A stretch of 64,000 nt of DNA from Rotaria socialis. Its lineage: Eukaryota; Rotifera; Eurotatoria; Philodinida; Philodinidae. The notes under the pieces were generated by a model. That model was not told the DNA's origin. It did no database searches and saw only the letters and a program-made list of their open reading frames with translations. Where the stretch lies: assembly GCA_905331475.1 (NCBI GenBank), contig CAJNYU010003363.1:80903-144902 (forward strand), given 5' to 3'. A program made the position numbers and the translations under genes. Shown here in pieces: positions 25,301-36,020 of the stretch (position 1 is the stretch's first letter; each line of letters starts with the position of its first letter).

Positions 25301-28300
25301 ACGTAAGCATTAAAAAAAAAAGGGTTTCTCTTTCATTTGCATAGAAATAATCTCATTCGAGTTATGAAATAGTAAACATAATAATCATAGAAAAAAGTAA
25401 ACAAAAAAACACGAATTCTAACTGTTCTAATCGAAGCAAGAACAAAAATAACTATCACGCATGGATCACAGGTGTATCAACAAGTTCGATAGATTTTCCA
25501 TATGTATATAACTCAAATAGTTGTATATGATTGAAGCCTTTAAATAATAATTCCTTAGGAATATATAGTGTAAGTTGTGGTCCAATACTCCAATATCTTC
25601 CTAGATTAAAGCCATTTATAAATGCAACACCTTTGGTCCATTGAGCATTTAATGATAAATATGTATCTTGTATCGACTTTTCATTTTCAATATGAAATGG
25701 TGCGTAAAATAATTGTGGCCCATTTGTAAGATCATTTATAGTATTTGCATCTTTATCGTCAATTTTTAATTTATTCCAATCTGTCATACTTGACATGCCT
25801 TGACGAAATTCTAATACATGTACTGTCCATTCTTTTAAGTCAATTTCGTTGTCAAGCAATACTTTATCTAGAATGCCTTTTCGGCTATGATCAAGTGTTG
25901 AACCATAATTAATACGTCCCATATTTTCTACAATAATGGTTAGATTCAATGTATCCGATGGTACAGTAAATTTAATTGAATTATCTGTATGCAATGATTT
26001 AAATATAACTTTTCCATTGGCAACAACAATAGTATTGTCAGCAATAGCTGGAATTACAATAAAATGTTCTTTGTTTTCTTTGAATAAATTTTGCATTTTA
26101 TTATTTGTATAAACAATGAAGCCTTGTGATGCACCAATCGTTTGATTGTCAGCTTTTACTTGTTCCATATTTAATGGTCCATTATGAACAGAATATTTCG
26201 TTGTTAAAATATCATCATTCAGAATTTCTTCGAATGTTTTAGAACCGTATATATTGATTTTTCCTAATGCATTCTTTGGTGATATCGAAGGTTTTGTTAT
26301 TTCAAATTTATCGTCGATTGCATGTTCATGGTTATAAATAATTAAATTTGGATTTTGCTCATAGAATTTTTTAATAATATTTTGTATAGTAAAATATTTA
26401 TCTGTTGGATCACCAGCTTCACTTAATGGTGCATCATAATCATAGGATGTCACGAGTGGTGAATATTTGCCTGTTGGAAAATGATGTCCACCACTGGTAA
26501 AACCAAAATTCGTACCACCAAAAAACATATAAAAATTCACAGATATTTCATATTTTGAATTTAATAAAATGTCTTCGAGATCTTTTTCAAAATCTTTTGC
26601 ATTATATTCACCACTTTGACCAGTTTGATGCGTTCCACCCCAATAATCAAACCAGCCAGTCCAATATTCACTTATCATAAGATGATGCATTGGACGAAAT
26701 TCAACTAATTTATCAATATTTTCTTTGACATTTCGTTGGAAATTTACCGTTGCCCAAACATCATCTAATGCGCCGTTTGCAAGATCAAATCGATTGTCTG
26801 ATGTAAAGAATAATTCATTGAGATGATGTTCACTATATATTGAACGTATTGCTTCAAGATAATTTTTATCATCTCCATAACTGCCATATTCATTTTCGAT
26901 TTGAAAGGCAATAATTGAGCCTTGTCCATGTCGATTATATTGATGCTCAGATAGAATCGGTAATAAAATTGAATAATAATTTTTTAATGCTTTTAAAAAA
27001 TTTGGATGGGTTGAACGAATACGCATATGATCATCTTGTAACAGCCAACTCGGTAGACCACCCCATTCCCATTCAGCACATATATAACCTAAATAAATAT
27101 TTCAATTTAACAATGGAAAAAAATTTGAATAGAAAGAATTTTTATTCTTACCTGATGGACGAATAATTGTAAACATTTGATTTTGATGGACTAATTTTAA
27201 AAAGCTAACTAGATCTGCTAGACCTTCATTAAATTTATAAGTTCCCATTTCTGGTTCATGTAAATTCCATGGTATATATGTTTCAATGGTATTTAAACCA
27301 GCTTTTTTCATTTTTTCAATACGATCAGACCAGGACTGTGGTAAAACACGAAAGTAATGTAATGATCCACTTAAAATTCGGAATGGACGAATTTTTTTTC
27401 TAGATAAATCATTTTCTTTAAATAAACGAATGAATAAATGCCGTTCATTATCAAGTATTAATGTTGGTTCGTACTGTTCTTGTAACATTCGCGTGATAAA
27501 ATAATAAGCAAAAATAAGAAAACCAAATAATATTAAAATGACTCCATATTTTCGGCGATAACGTAAGTAATATATACGCATCAGGAATCTTTTTGTTGCT
27601 AAGACCACTGTTTGCTTTTTCTTTTGTTTATCGCCAACGTTTCTTTGACCATGCATCGAGTTAAAAAGCAGTTTACGTTTCAAACATTGTAAAAGTAAAC
27701 ATGATAATTTATTATCATAAAAAACTCATGGAAATTTTTGTCTATATCTCTATCAAATAACTGTGAGCATCAGTCGCAAAAAATAACATGAAACGTGCAA
27801 ATATTATTTTCACGTTTTCGTTGCAGGATCGATAAACGCACGCGCACAAACGCACATATATATATATATATATATATTATATAAAAAGAAATAACGCTAT
27901 TAGCTCTTCTCTGTGCGCTGACTTTGTTGCCGGTTAAGCGTTTTTTTTTTGTATAGTAGCAACGTTCGATGTCTTACACGGGGAAAATGTCAAAAGAAAT
28001 GAAAGAATGACGAAGAAGGAAAAAGAAAAAAAGAACGAGAAAGAAAGAAACATGGCGCAGTCATTGTGAATGCCTCGATGCATAATTCGCATTTGCTGAA
28101 TCACATCATACTATCTGTCACAATGACAAAACATATTCAAGAGAATATATAATTAAGTAACAAATTCACTGTAGTATGTTTTCTTAACATGAACCATAGA
28201 TAAACAAAGAATATAAATTTCACTTACCATTTCTAATTCCGATTGTAAATAAACCATTGGAAATATTGTAAAAAATAATTAAACGTTTACCATTCGAATC

Positions 28301-31300
28301 AATTTTTAAATTAAGATGGCGTTCATGACTAATATCGAATGAATAAAATTCAAGCACATGATTCTGTTCGTCTGCCATTGATGTCGAAACATTATTATTA
28401 TTATTTGTATTTTTATTATTATTAGCATCACGACGTTTCGTTTTAGACTGTACATTACTACTTACACAACTTAGACTGTCACATGAAAATGTACCTAAAT
28501 AGATAAAAGATAATTAAATTGAAAAAGAAGAAAAAGTTCCAACAAAAGAAATAGAGAAATACCCAAATATTTCTTTGGAGATGAAAGAAAAAAACTTTCC
28601 GGATGCTGCTGCTGCTGCTGTTCGTTCATTTCTTTCATTAGTAATGAAACTAATGCGATCTTTTCATGTAATCGATGAGAACTATATGAACATTTGCCAA
28701 TATCTCGTACCTTGAACATCTCTGAACAATTGACTAAATTCACTCGTTGTTACCTCTGCGCTGCTTTTTTTATTGTAATAGTCAAGTTAAAGTTTAAAAC
28801 AATGACATGATACTAATCTTCTTATTTTTCTTTTCTAGTATGTATAACAATGATCTTTTCGAATGAGCAAAGAAAAACACTAATTACGACGGTCGGGATA
28901 GGCAAGACGAACGAGGAACAGAAGATGATCAAGCGAACTGATTATATCGGATCAACTCTATGTTTCGTCTATAAATGAAGGCCTCGTAGTATTATTATTA
29001 TTATTACTATTATTGTTGTTGTTGTTGTTGTTGGGGGTCGAATGCTGACTATACAAATACATGTCTCGACATAAATAAGTGCATAATCAGCTTCCGGCTT
29101 ATAAATACGATGATCTAATCTAGTGAGAAACACATCTTATTTTCAATCTTATCGATAAATCAAAATGAAAACAATGACAAATGAAATTTTTCTATGAATA
29201 TTTCATTATAATAATATATCAATTTTATTTGTTCGAATCAATTAAAAATTCTTGATATTTATCTGACAAGAAAATTATTGTTCTTTTATTAAATTCATAT
29301 TCAATAGGTATATATAACGAAAAGAAAGATGCATAATGAATTTTCTTTCCTATTGAAACTATGCGTAAACATATGTGATATTCTCAAGTTACACTTTGTT
29401 ATTACATCATATCTGACAGTCAGATAGAATTAATTAATCTCATATGTACAGTAATAAAAATAAAGAAAAAAGAAACACTTATTTGCTTACTTCTTTCAAC
29501 ATTACTGTTCTGAATTTGTTTTTGTAGATAAAGTTTTTGAGCAGCACGTTTTCTTGATAAAGGCCGTTTTTCCTTTGGATAAAGTTTAGATGAACGTAAA
29601 CTTCCACAACAACTCTGACACGAGAGACAGTCAACCATGGATACAGATATATACGTGTGTAGATATTAGATATGTATAAGAAAAGATTAAGATCAATCTG
29701 GAGCAAGTATGAAAGAAAGAAAAAATGTGAAACAATGTAACGAAATCTACTAAATGATATTCTTTTCTTGTCTTCACTAAACGCATATTAAATGAAGACA
29801 AGAAACAAACAAAAAAATAAAATAACACTAGATGAATGATGTTCAAATTTTTTCGTTTTTCATATTTATGTATGTCTGTCTCGTCAAAGAAGAAGAATCT
29901 AACGAAATCAAACATGCGATAATAATAATTATTGTAATAATTTCTCGGTCGTTTTGAACACGACGAGACACACACACATACAACACGTAAATTATTAAAG
30001 CGACAACGATCAATGTTTTCTTTTCTTTTTCTTGTGAAGCGCAGACCGAGATGTCGTATCGAGTTAAATCGTTTGAAATCGCCCGTAAACCTTTTTTGCA
30101 TAATCGTACATGCATATACATGTATACATTCTCTTAAAGTAATCATAGTTATATAGATGATGATTTTTATCGTTTGTTCTTCTCCCTCTCTCTCTTTTAA
30201 TCTTGCACTCTGTTTATATGAATGAACATTTTTATGTATATTTGCTTCAAGTAAAGAAGACTAAGAAGGAGAAAAAAGAGATGGGAGGCGGGTGTCCTTT
30301 CATTGACCGATCCATTTATCAACAGAAGATTACACACATACAAAACGTGTTCAATCAGTAGGAATCTTTCGTTTACTCTTCGTTTATGCTATGTCACATT
30401 TTTTATCTTACTCAGAAAAAAAATCGATGGATGAGCACGTTGCCGTTGGTGGGACGAGCTTTGGTTTTGTATAACAGGATGCAACTAATTTTTCTAATCG
30501 AAACACTTATGTCATTTGAAGAGAAAGCGAGCGAGAGAGAGAGAGAGGGAGGGAGAAAAAATTGTCCAAGAGAATATGTACATTTACCATTAGTAAAATC
30601 ATTCGTTGACGAACTTCATTTAATGGTTGTCATGCCATTTCTCTTTAGTTTTTCCTCATGTTAGTATTTATTACACTTCACACTAGAGTAAAAAATGTCG
30701 CTTGTCTTTTTCTCTACGTGGTACTCACTCGTTCGAATATTTTTCTCTATTCATCTTGATCAATGTTATAATGTCTGTAAAGCTGTAGAAGAAGAGTCGA
30801 CACATAGGGGACGGGAGGGGGGAGAGAGAAAAGGAACACAGAGAGAAAGGAAAGGAGAGAAGAGAGAAAAAATCATGCACACATGCAACATACGCATATT
30901 CACACAAAAGGATGAGCTTTGTACAATTGACCATCTGTCTCACATAAATTCTTATTCTGTTGTTGCCAGAAAGAAAAGCAGAATAATTTACAGTTCATCT
31001 CGCTGAATTACTAATGACGAAATATAGAACAGGAAAAGGGAATCCGGCACAAACATTTAGCATGTGTGTAACGGCTAAGGAGACACCAAGTAGCATGTGA
31101 AGACATTATAACATCAACTTCATGTTTGTCATACACACATTCACTGATCCCATTTTACATACATTTATTCATTCAGTTCTACGATGAAAAATGGAAAATG
31201 AAAGCACACTGAATATCTTCAATAAACATCGATCTTCATTTGTCATTGAAACCCGCCGGAACATTCATCAATAACAAACATCATTCATAATGCATTCATT

Positions 31301-31986
31301 CGATTCATTTGTTCCGTTGAATGGAACCGTATATATACAAATAGCGTTGTAAGGATGCTCAATAACGACATCAATAACAACAAGAGCAAGAGTTATAACG
31401 AAAAGCATCTGTCCTATGGCTACTACTTGTCTAATTAATTCGGTCTTATGATGTAAATATACATTTTTTTTGTGAGATGCTGACCAATATCGTTTCGAGT
31501 AATTTCTCTTTCTCTTATATTTTTTCTTCTCTTCAACTAATCAAGCTTGTCTACGTACACTTCACATACAACTGTCCATCATACAACAGTAAGAAAATGA
31601 TCTTATAATGTATTGTGTGTCATCAGGTTCTGTCCAGTAGGAACAGTAACAGCAGCATCAGCAGCAGCAACAGCTGGAATATCGCATAGAATTATTAAAA
31701 GCAGACAAAAAAAAACATTTCGGATGTTAACTCCTTGACATTAGTTCTGAAATCTTCTATTCTCAGATGATGTATAGTTTCATTTTACCCAAGGCTATAT
31801 GTATTAGTTTATTGTATAAAACAAAAAGGAAAAGGGAAAGTAGATTAAACTGTAACCTATTCTTATACTAATCGCCTAGCTGAATTGAATTGAAATGAAA
31901 TGACATAATATCAATTCGATACTATTAAAGTACTTACTACGACCAAGACCCAATGAGCGTAATCGAAATGATGGTAGAAATTTCAT
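19309..31986 (-). CDS. Two-PDZ-domain protein with internal 32-residue repeats
   Basis: Long minus-strand gene. Exons: alternative first exons 31986-31938 or 29638-29491, then 28733 (or 28721)-28563, 28494-28228, 23906-23502, 23442-23256, 23194-22177 and 21756-19309. Using the 29638 start the protein is about 1,547 residues. PDZ 1 is split by the 28228/23906 intron (IRNG|DILVFF; GDILVFFNEKN then a helix and ISVGICR). PDZ 2 is at the C-terminus (YGFDFEELFDGKIQI, MNIGDEIISINND, ENIPITVIK). Between them is a Ser/Thr/Asp-rich, probably disordered region with an expanded tandem repeat. The 29638 first exon begins MVDCLSCQSCCGS, a Cys cluster of the type often palmitoylated. The last exon ends either VQGK-stop or at a donor CAAG|GTAAAT. 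PDZ domains bind C-terminal peptides of membrane proteins, so a membrane scaffold role is inferred. The orthologue is not recognised. Confidence 0.75.
20398..20973 (-). repeat. Six-copy 96-bp in-frame tandem repeat
   Basis: Six 96-bp units encode 32-residue repeats starting (T/V)DNLGFVVHEALT and ending in variants of KYEETRGSGEAM. Two sub-types alternate: IKKSPKY in units 2 and 4, QTPTKY in units 3 and 5. This points to duplication of a 192-bp pair. Degenerate older copies of the DNL...VVHE motif flank it on both sides (about 20250-20397 and 20974-21410). Confidence 0.93.
21757..22176 (-). other. Intron of the PDZ gene
   Basis: 420 bp between donor ACT|GTAAGT (22177) and acceptor CTAATTAG (21757), phase 0. 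No other feature seen. Confidence 0.75.
23907..25454 (-). other. PDZ-gene intron, part downstream of beta-galactosidase
   Basis: About 1.5 kb of AT-rich sequence with no coding signal. It contains the 3' flank of the beta-galactosidase gene and the pyrimidine tract and acceptor (TTTCTAG) of the PDZ exon at 23906. Confidence 0.55.
25455..27656 (-). CDS. Beta-galactosidase, glycoside hydrolase family 35, type II membrane form
   Basis: Hydrolyses terminal beta-linked galactose from glycans or glycoconjugates. Two exons, 27656-27152 and 27088-25455 (phase-1 junction PSG|GYICAEW), give 712 residues. A short basic cytoplasmic segment is followed by one transmembrane helix (about YGVILILFGFLIFAYYFIT), so this is a signal-anchor protein rather than a cleaved lysosomal precursor. 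GH35 hallmarks are present: RILSGSLHYFRVLP, NTIETYIPWNLHEP, the acid/base in FQIENEYGSYG, the nucleophile Glu in LMISEYWTGWFDYWGG, and MFFGGTNFGF. The C-terminal jelly-roll part includes FINGFNLGRYWSIGPQ. The layout resembles the GLB1-like branch. ATG 27656 is the only in-frame ATG in the opening reading frame. The gene sits wholly inside an intron of the PDZ gene, same strand. Confidence 0.95.
27657..28227 (-). other. PDZ-gene intron, part upstream of beta-galactosidase
   Basis: About 570 bp holding the presumptive beta-galactosidase promoter. An (AT)n run lies at about 27857-27880. No coding signal is seen and no clear TATA box is assigned. Confidence 0.5.
28734..29490 (-). other. PDZ-gene intron after the 29638 first exon
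   Basis: About 750 bp of AT-rich sequence with (ATT)n and (GTT)n microsatellites near 28990-29035. No coding signal. Confidence 0.5.
29491..29638 (-). CDS. First exon b of the PDZ gene (Cys-rich N-terminus)
   Basis: The ATG at 29638 opens MVDCLSCQSCCGSLRSSK and continues with a basic segment (KEKRPLSRKRAAQKLYLQKQ) to NVER. The donor AGAA|GTAAGC at 29491 leaves phase 1, matching the acceptor of the 28.7-kb exon. Five cysteines in the first 12 residues suggest lipid modification or metal binding (inference). Confidence 0.6.
29639..31937. other. Non-coding interval between alternative first exons of the PDZ gene
   Basis: About 2.3 kb. Short open frames on both strands lie in purine-rich (GAGA) tracts (30525-30560, 30815-30870) and show no family signal. 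It may include the promoter for first exon b. Confidence 0.5.
31938..31986 (-). CDS. Candidate first exon a of the PDZ gene
   Basis: The ATG at 31986 begins MKFLPSFRLRSLGLGR and reaches a strong donor (CGTA|GTAAGT) after 49 nt, again phase 1 with a trailing A. This is the same phase and trailing base as first exon b, which fits use of alternative promoters. Assignment to this gene is inferred. Confidence 0.45.
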
Positions 31987-33193
31987 TGTTGATTTAAAAT
32001 TTGCAGGTAATAAATACTCAATAGTATGAAAAATAATGATTAATGAGGAAACCTCTTGATGTATTCCTCAACAATAATAAATATAATTTAACGAAGACCA
32101 AAGCCTTCGTATTGATGCAGTAATGACGAATAATAAAAAAAGGAATGTTCAGATCCTTTTTCTTTTTCGAAGATAAATATATATTTTGTCACAGACAAAA
32201 AAGGCAACCAACAACTGTTAACAATGTATTAAATCAAGGTTTTTCACTATGACACTAAAAAAAGACGAACAGAAAAATTATTTGGTTTGAGGCGACAGAT
32301 GACCGACGATTGATATTTCGAAAGTTAGCTGACGTGCAATATGTGTTTTCTTTTCTTTCATCTATTCACTCTTATACCGTACTCAAAGCATCTGTATCTT
32401 TTTAAGGAACAAGAAAAACTTACTTAAATCACACATGTAAATACATAATGCTGAAGATCACCGCCGTGCATAGCGCAGCGGTGAAAAAATGCAGCTTATT
32501 ATTGCTATTGTTTAGATTTCAATGTGTATGTCTATGTGTGTTGCCCTAGAATTCCTCGAGAAGTAACCGATCTTATTATGACGGAAATCACTTGGCAGGC
32601 ATATGGCATTTGTGTAGTACTGTTCGGTATAATCAATAATGCAACTATTCATTTGTGCTCAGACTATTCATACTTTACTTCATCATATCAACATGTATAT
32701 AAAATATCGACAACGAGTGAAATATGTTATTCGATGATATATGATTGATTATCATCAATTAACCAGAAATTCATTCTAACAACTGATGACTTAGACATAT
32801 CGACAACGAGACAAAAGTTATTAAGATCATAAATGTTAATATGTTTTTGCTTTTTTGTTTTGTTTTCTTGTCTTATATGTATATTAAATAGATGAAAAAG
32901 GATTAGAGGGATCACGAAACAGTTTAAATGCAGTTAAAATCTATTATAATTCAATATATCAAAGATAGAATAAAATCAACAGCAACAATACTTTATCCTT
33001 TCGATGTATGGCGTATAGATACGGGATACAATGAGACTAAAATGTTCAATTAACATAATTCAAAATTCAATGAAATGTGAAATAGAATTTTAGTTGTAGT
33101 AATAAATTCTGTTACATTTTAAAATGGTAATTTACACAAAATTTCAATGAGATCATTCAATCATGCATACTAATCAATTTTATCTCAATCGGA

Positions 33194-33228
<35 letters not shown>

Positions 33229-36020
33229 CAAGCCATTACATGTTCACGAAGAGAAAACATTGGGGATTATGATGTGTGAGAAATAACGAGAGTGCTCATT
33301 ATACAATTCAGAATATGCTTATCTGATTTTGATAGTAAGAAAAAAGCAATGCAACGATAATATTTTTTAATGCAAATTAGGCGAAAAGATATTAGTAAAA
33401 ATCGCTCAATCTTTGTTTATGAAAGAACAAAAGAAGATCGATAATGTGTTATACACTATGAAACAATTTATTTATAGATTTCTTTATTTCTTGAAAAGAC
33501 GAAGACAAAAAGAAATAGAACAAGGACTGATATGATTTATAGGTTCTGGTTCAACGTGATGAAAAGCGTAATTATCTTTGCTATTTCCTATTGATAAAAA
33601 TAATTTTTTTCCAGCGACAAGAATATAAAATGATTGATGATTATTTAAATCTTTCACACTGACTCTTTTTTTTTGTTTACTCGTCAAGATAAAAGAAGAC
33701 ATTATAAAAATATGCTTGATAAAGATATTTTAGAGTCAAGGTTATGTGAACTGAATAAATAGAAGAAATATTTCATAGAAATCTATTGATAAGGTGAAAC
33801 ATTTTTTCTTGTCAAACAAAATCCATTTCTATTATATTAGTCAAAATGAACGTAACACTAAGGGAACTTAGTTTAACATTGGATCGTTTACAAAATAAAT
33901 ATTACTTTTTACTTAGCAGGTTTTTCTTCTAGCGAGAAAAAGGAGACGTCGAGAATTTAAGCAGTTTTTCTGCTGAAAAAATCAAAATGGTTTTTTTTTT
34001 CGATCACACATCTCAAATCTATCGAAATAGCTTCATTTCAAATATTTGCATTCTATTAGCACGCGAAATAGAAGTGCAGGGCGAACCCCGGGTTTTTTCT
34101 TTAATTATTATTATCATTAAAAACTGCACATCCATCGATACGTGACCAAATATTGATTTTATACTGGTCTTTCTTATTATAAAAACAAGAACTCGGTCGA
34201 GTACTGTCGGTTGACATACTATTTTAGATTAAAAAAAGAAAGTTCTACGCATTGAATTAGGGCACAAAATGAATATTGGCTTGTCCATTGAATTATTGTT
34301 CAATCTTGTTTTTATGAGTATCGGTTTGAAATTGAATAATGCAAAGTTGAATATTTTAGTATCGTCTGTCTACCACTAGAGTCTTAACATTTACTAGAAA
34401 TTTGACTTAATTTGAATGTATTATGTATTTCTTATTCGATATTTAACTAGTGGAGAGCCCTATTTATTTGTTTGGCTTAATTTTAGTGACGTTATCAAAT
34501 AGTATACCGGATTAATTTACTATTCAAATCTAGATTTGCACTAGAGTGATAATTGAATAGAATGAGTAACATTGCAAACAGTAGAAAGTTGGCATTCGTA
34601 CTACTTCCTTTTTGTTTCATGACTATTGATCACGGGTTCTGTTATCTTTAAGGCAGAAGGACACTTTCTCAAGGATACTAAACGAAAAATATAACAAAAA
34701 AAATGGAACAATTGGTGAAACTAACAGAATTGGTTTTATATATTCTAGTAGTGAGAAGTTATCATCGAAAGGATTCAACGTATTGTTCTTTTTTTTGTAA
34801 TGCTAATTGCGTCAGCTTGAAATTTGAATGTATTCAAGAGAATAGAAAATTCCCATAAAAATTTAATGTATAAACTAAGAATATAAAGTGTATACATTGT
34901 ACTATGACAAAAAGAAAAGGTTTTTACGATATTTCCGAATTTTCATGGGTATTAATTCATACAAGATCTAAAATATTTGGTAATTATGAATAAACAAGAA
35001 CTCATACATTCACCTCTCGTTATCGTTCTATCAGGATTAGTTTTTCGTAAACATGAATGGAGAAATTCGAATTTAGAAATCAATAAAATATGCAAGCTTG
35101 ATATATACGAGATTGACATCGATTTGTAAAATTTTTCATCACATATGTCAGTAGGTACTCATTTAGGTACAATACAAGTAATAATGTATTCCTGACTCTT
35201 ACCATCTGGTTTATTGTAGCTCAACTATTATCACTACTGATGATGTACAGTGTATATTTCGGTTCTACTGCTTATCACTACTTAATGGCAATCATCCTTG
35301 ATGATCAAAATTCTTTACATAATCATTAATTGAGTTCAGTATCATAACAACAAAAAAAACTCCACGGTTGTTTTATTCATGTAGAGAGAACATATCATGT
35401 TTTTATGAACACTAGTTAATGTATCGCACAACGTTCAACAGAATACGAGTACTCTGCTATTTAGCCATACGTAACCTTAATAAACAAAATCTTAGCATTA
35501 TGGTGTTATCTAAATAAATATTACCCAACACTAAATAATGTATCGAGTAGTATCCCGAGAAACAAGAGTCATACTAGGAAATGAATAAGATCGTATTGTT
35601 TCCAGACTAGAATTTCGCTCTACTGTATTTCAAAAATTTTACATTAAATCAAATCATTAAATAATGTCAATCTTTATGTTTTAATTAAAAACAAAAAACG
35701 CATATATTGTTGAAATCGGTCTATCTACTTAAATCATGCAGATCTACATATATATATATATCTGCATTTTAACTCGAAATAGTATAACCAAATAGCCATT
35801 AACTTCCTACAAATATAAAAGAAATATTTAACACTTGTTATTGATTAAAGATTTGATTATGATTGAAGCAAAAAAAACGAAAAACGACGAAAGTGATAAC
35901 TACAATTAGAAGAAAACATCCACACAATAGAGACAAAGCGACAAGCACCGGACCGATACACAAACATACAAACAAAGTAGTCGAAACTATATATATATAT
36001 ATATATATGTATGCATTTAT
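31987..36020. other. Intergenic region between the PDZ gene and neprilysin
   Basis: About 4 kb, AT-rich, mostly featureless. It includes a (TTA)n microsatellite (33194-33228), a 14-bp direct repeat ATATCGACAACGAG (about 32704 and 32798), a small candidate open frame (33702-33484 minus) and (AT)n tracts. No other gene is recognised. Confidence 0.5.
33484..33702 (-). CDS. Small hypothetical protein or terminal exon
   Basis: A 72-codon minus-strand frame, MSSFILTSKQKK... ending SFCLRLFKK-stop. The middle has protein-like composition (SFYILVAGKKLFLSIGN, NYAFHHVEPEPINH), unlike the flanking AT-rich DNA. AATAAA motifs follow immediately after the stop. No homology is recognised. It could be a small gene, a last exon with unseen upstream exons, or chance. 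Confidence 0.3.
   Translation of the reverse strand: MSSFILTSKQKKRVSVKDLNNHQSFYILVAGKKLFLSIGNSKDNYAFHHVEPEPINHISPCSISFCLRLFKK

Noticed and set aside
29631-30146. Minus-strand 171-codon frame upstream of first exon b
   Set aside because: Phe/Tyr/Lys-rich translation typical of AT-rich non-coding DNA; no motif.
30386-31006. Plus-strand frames containing Arg/Glu runs
   Set aside because: Generated by GAGA-type purine tracts; no homology.
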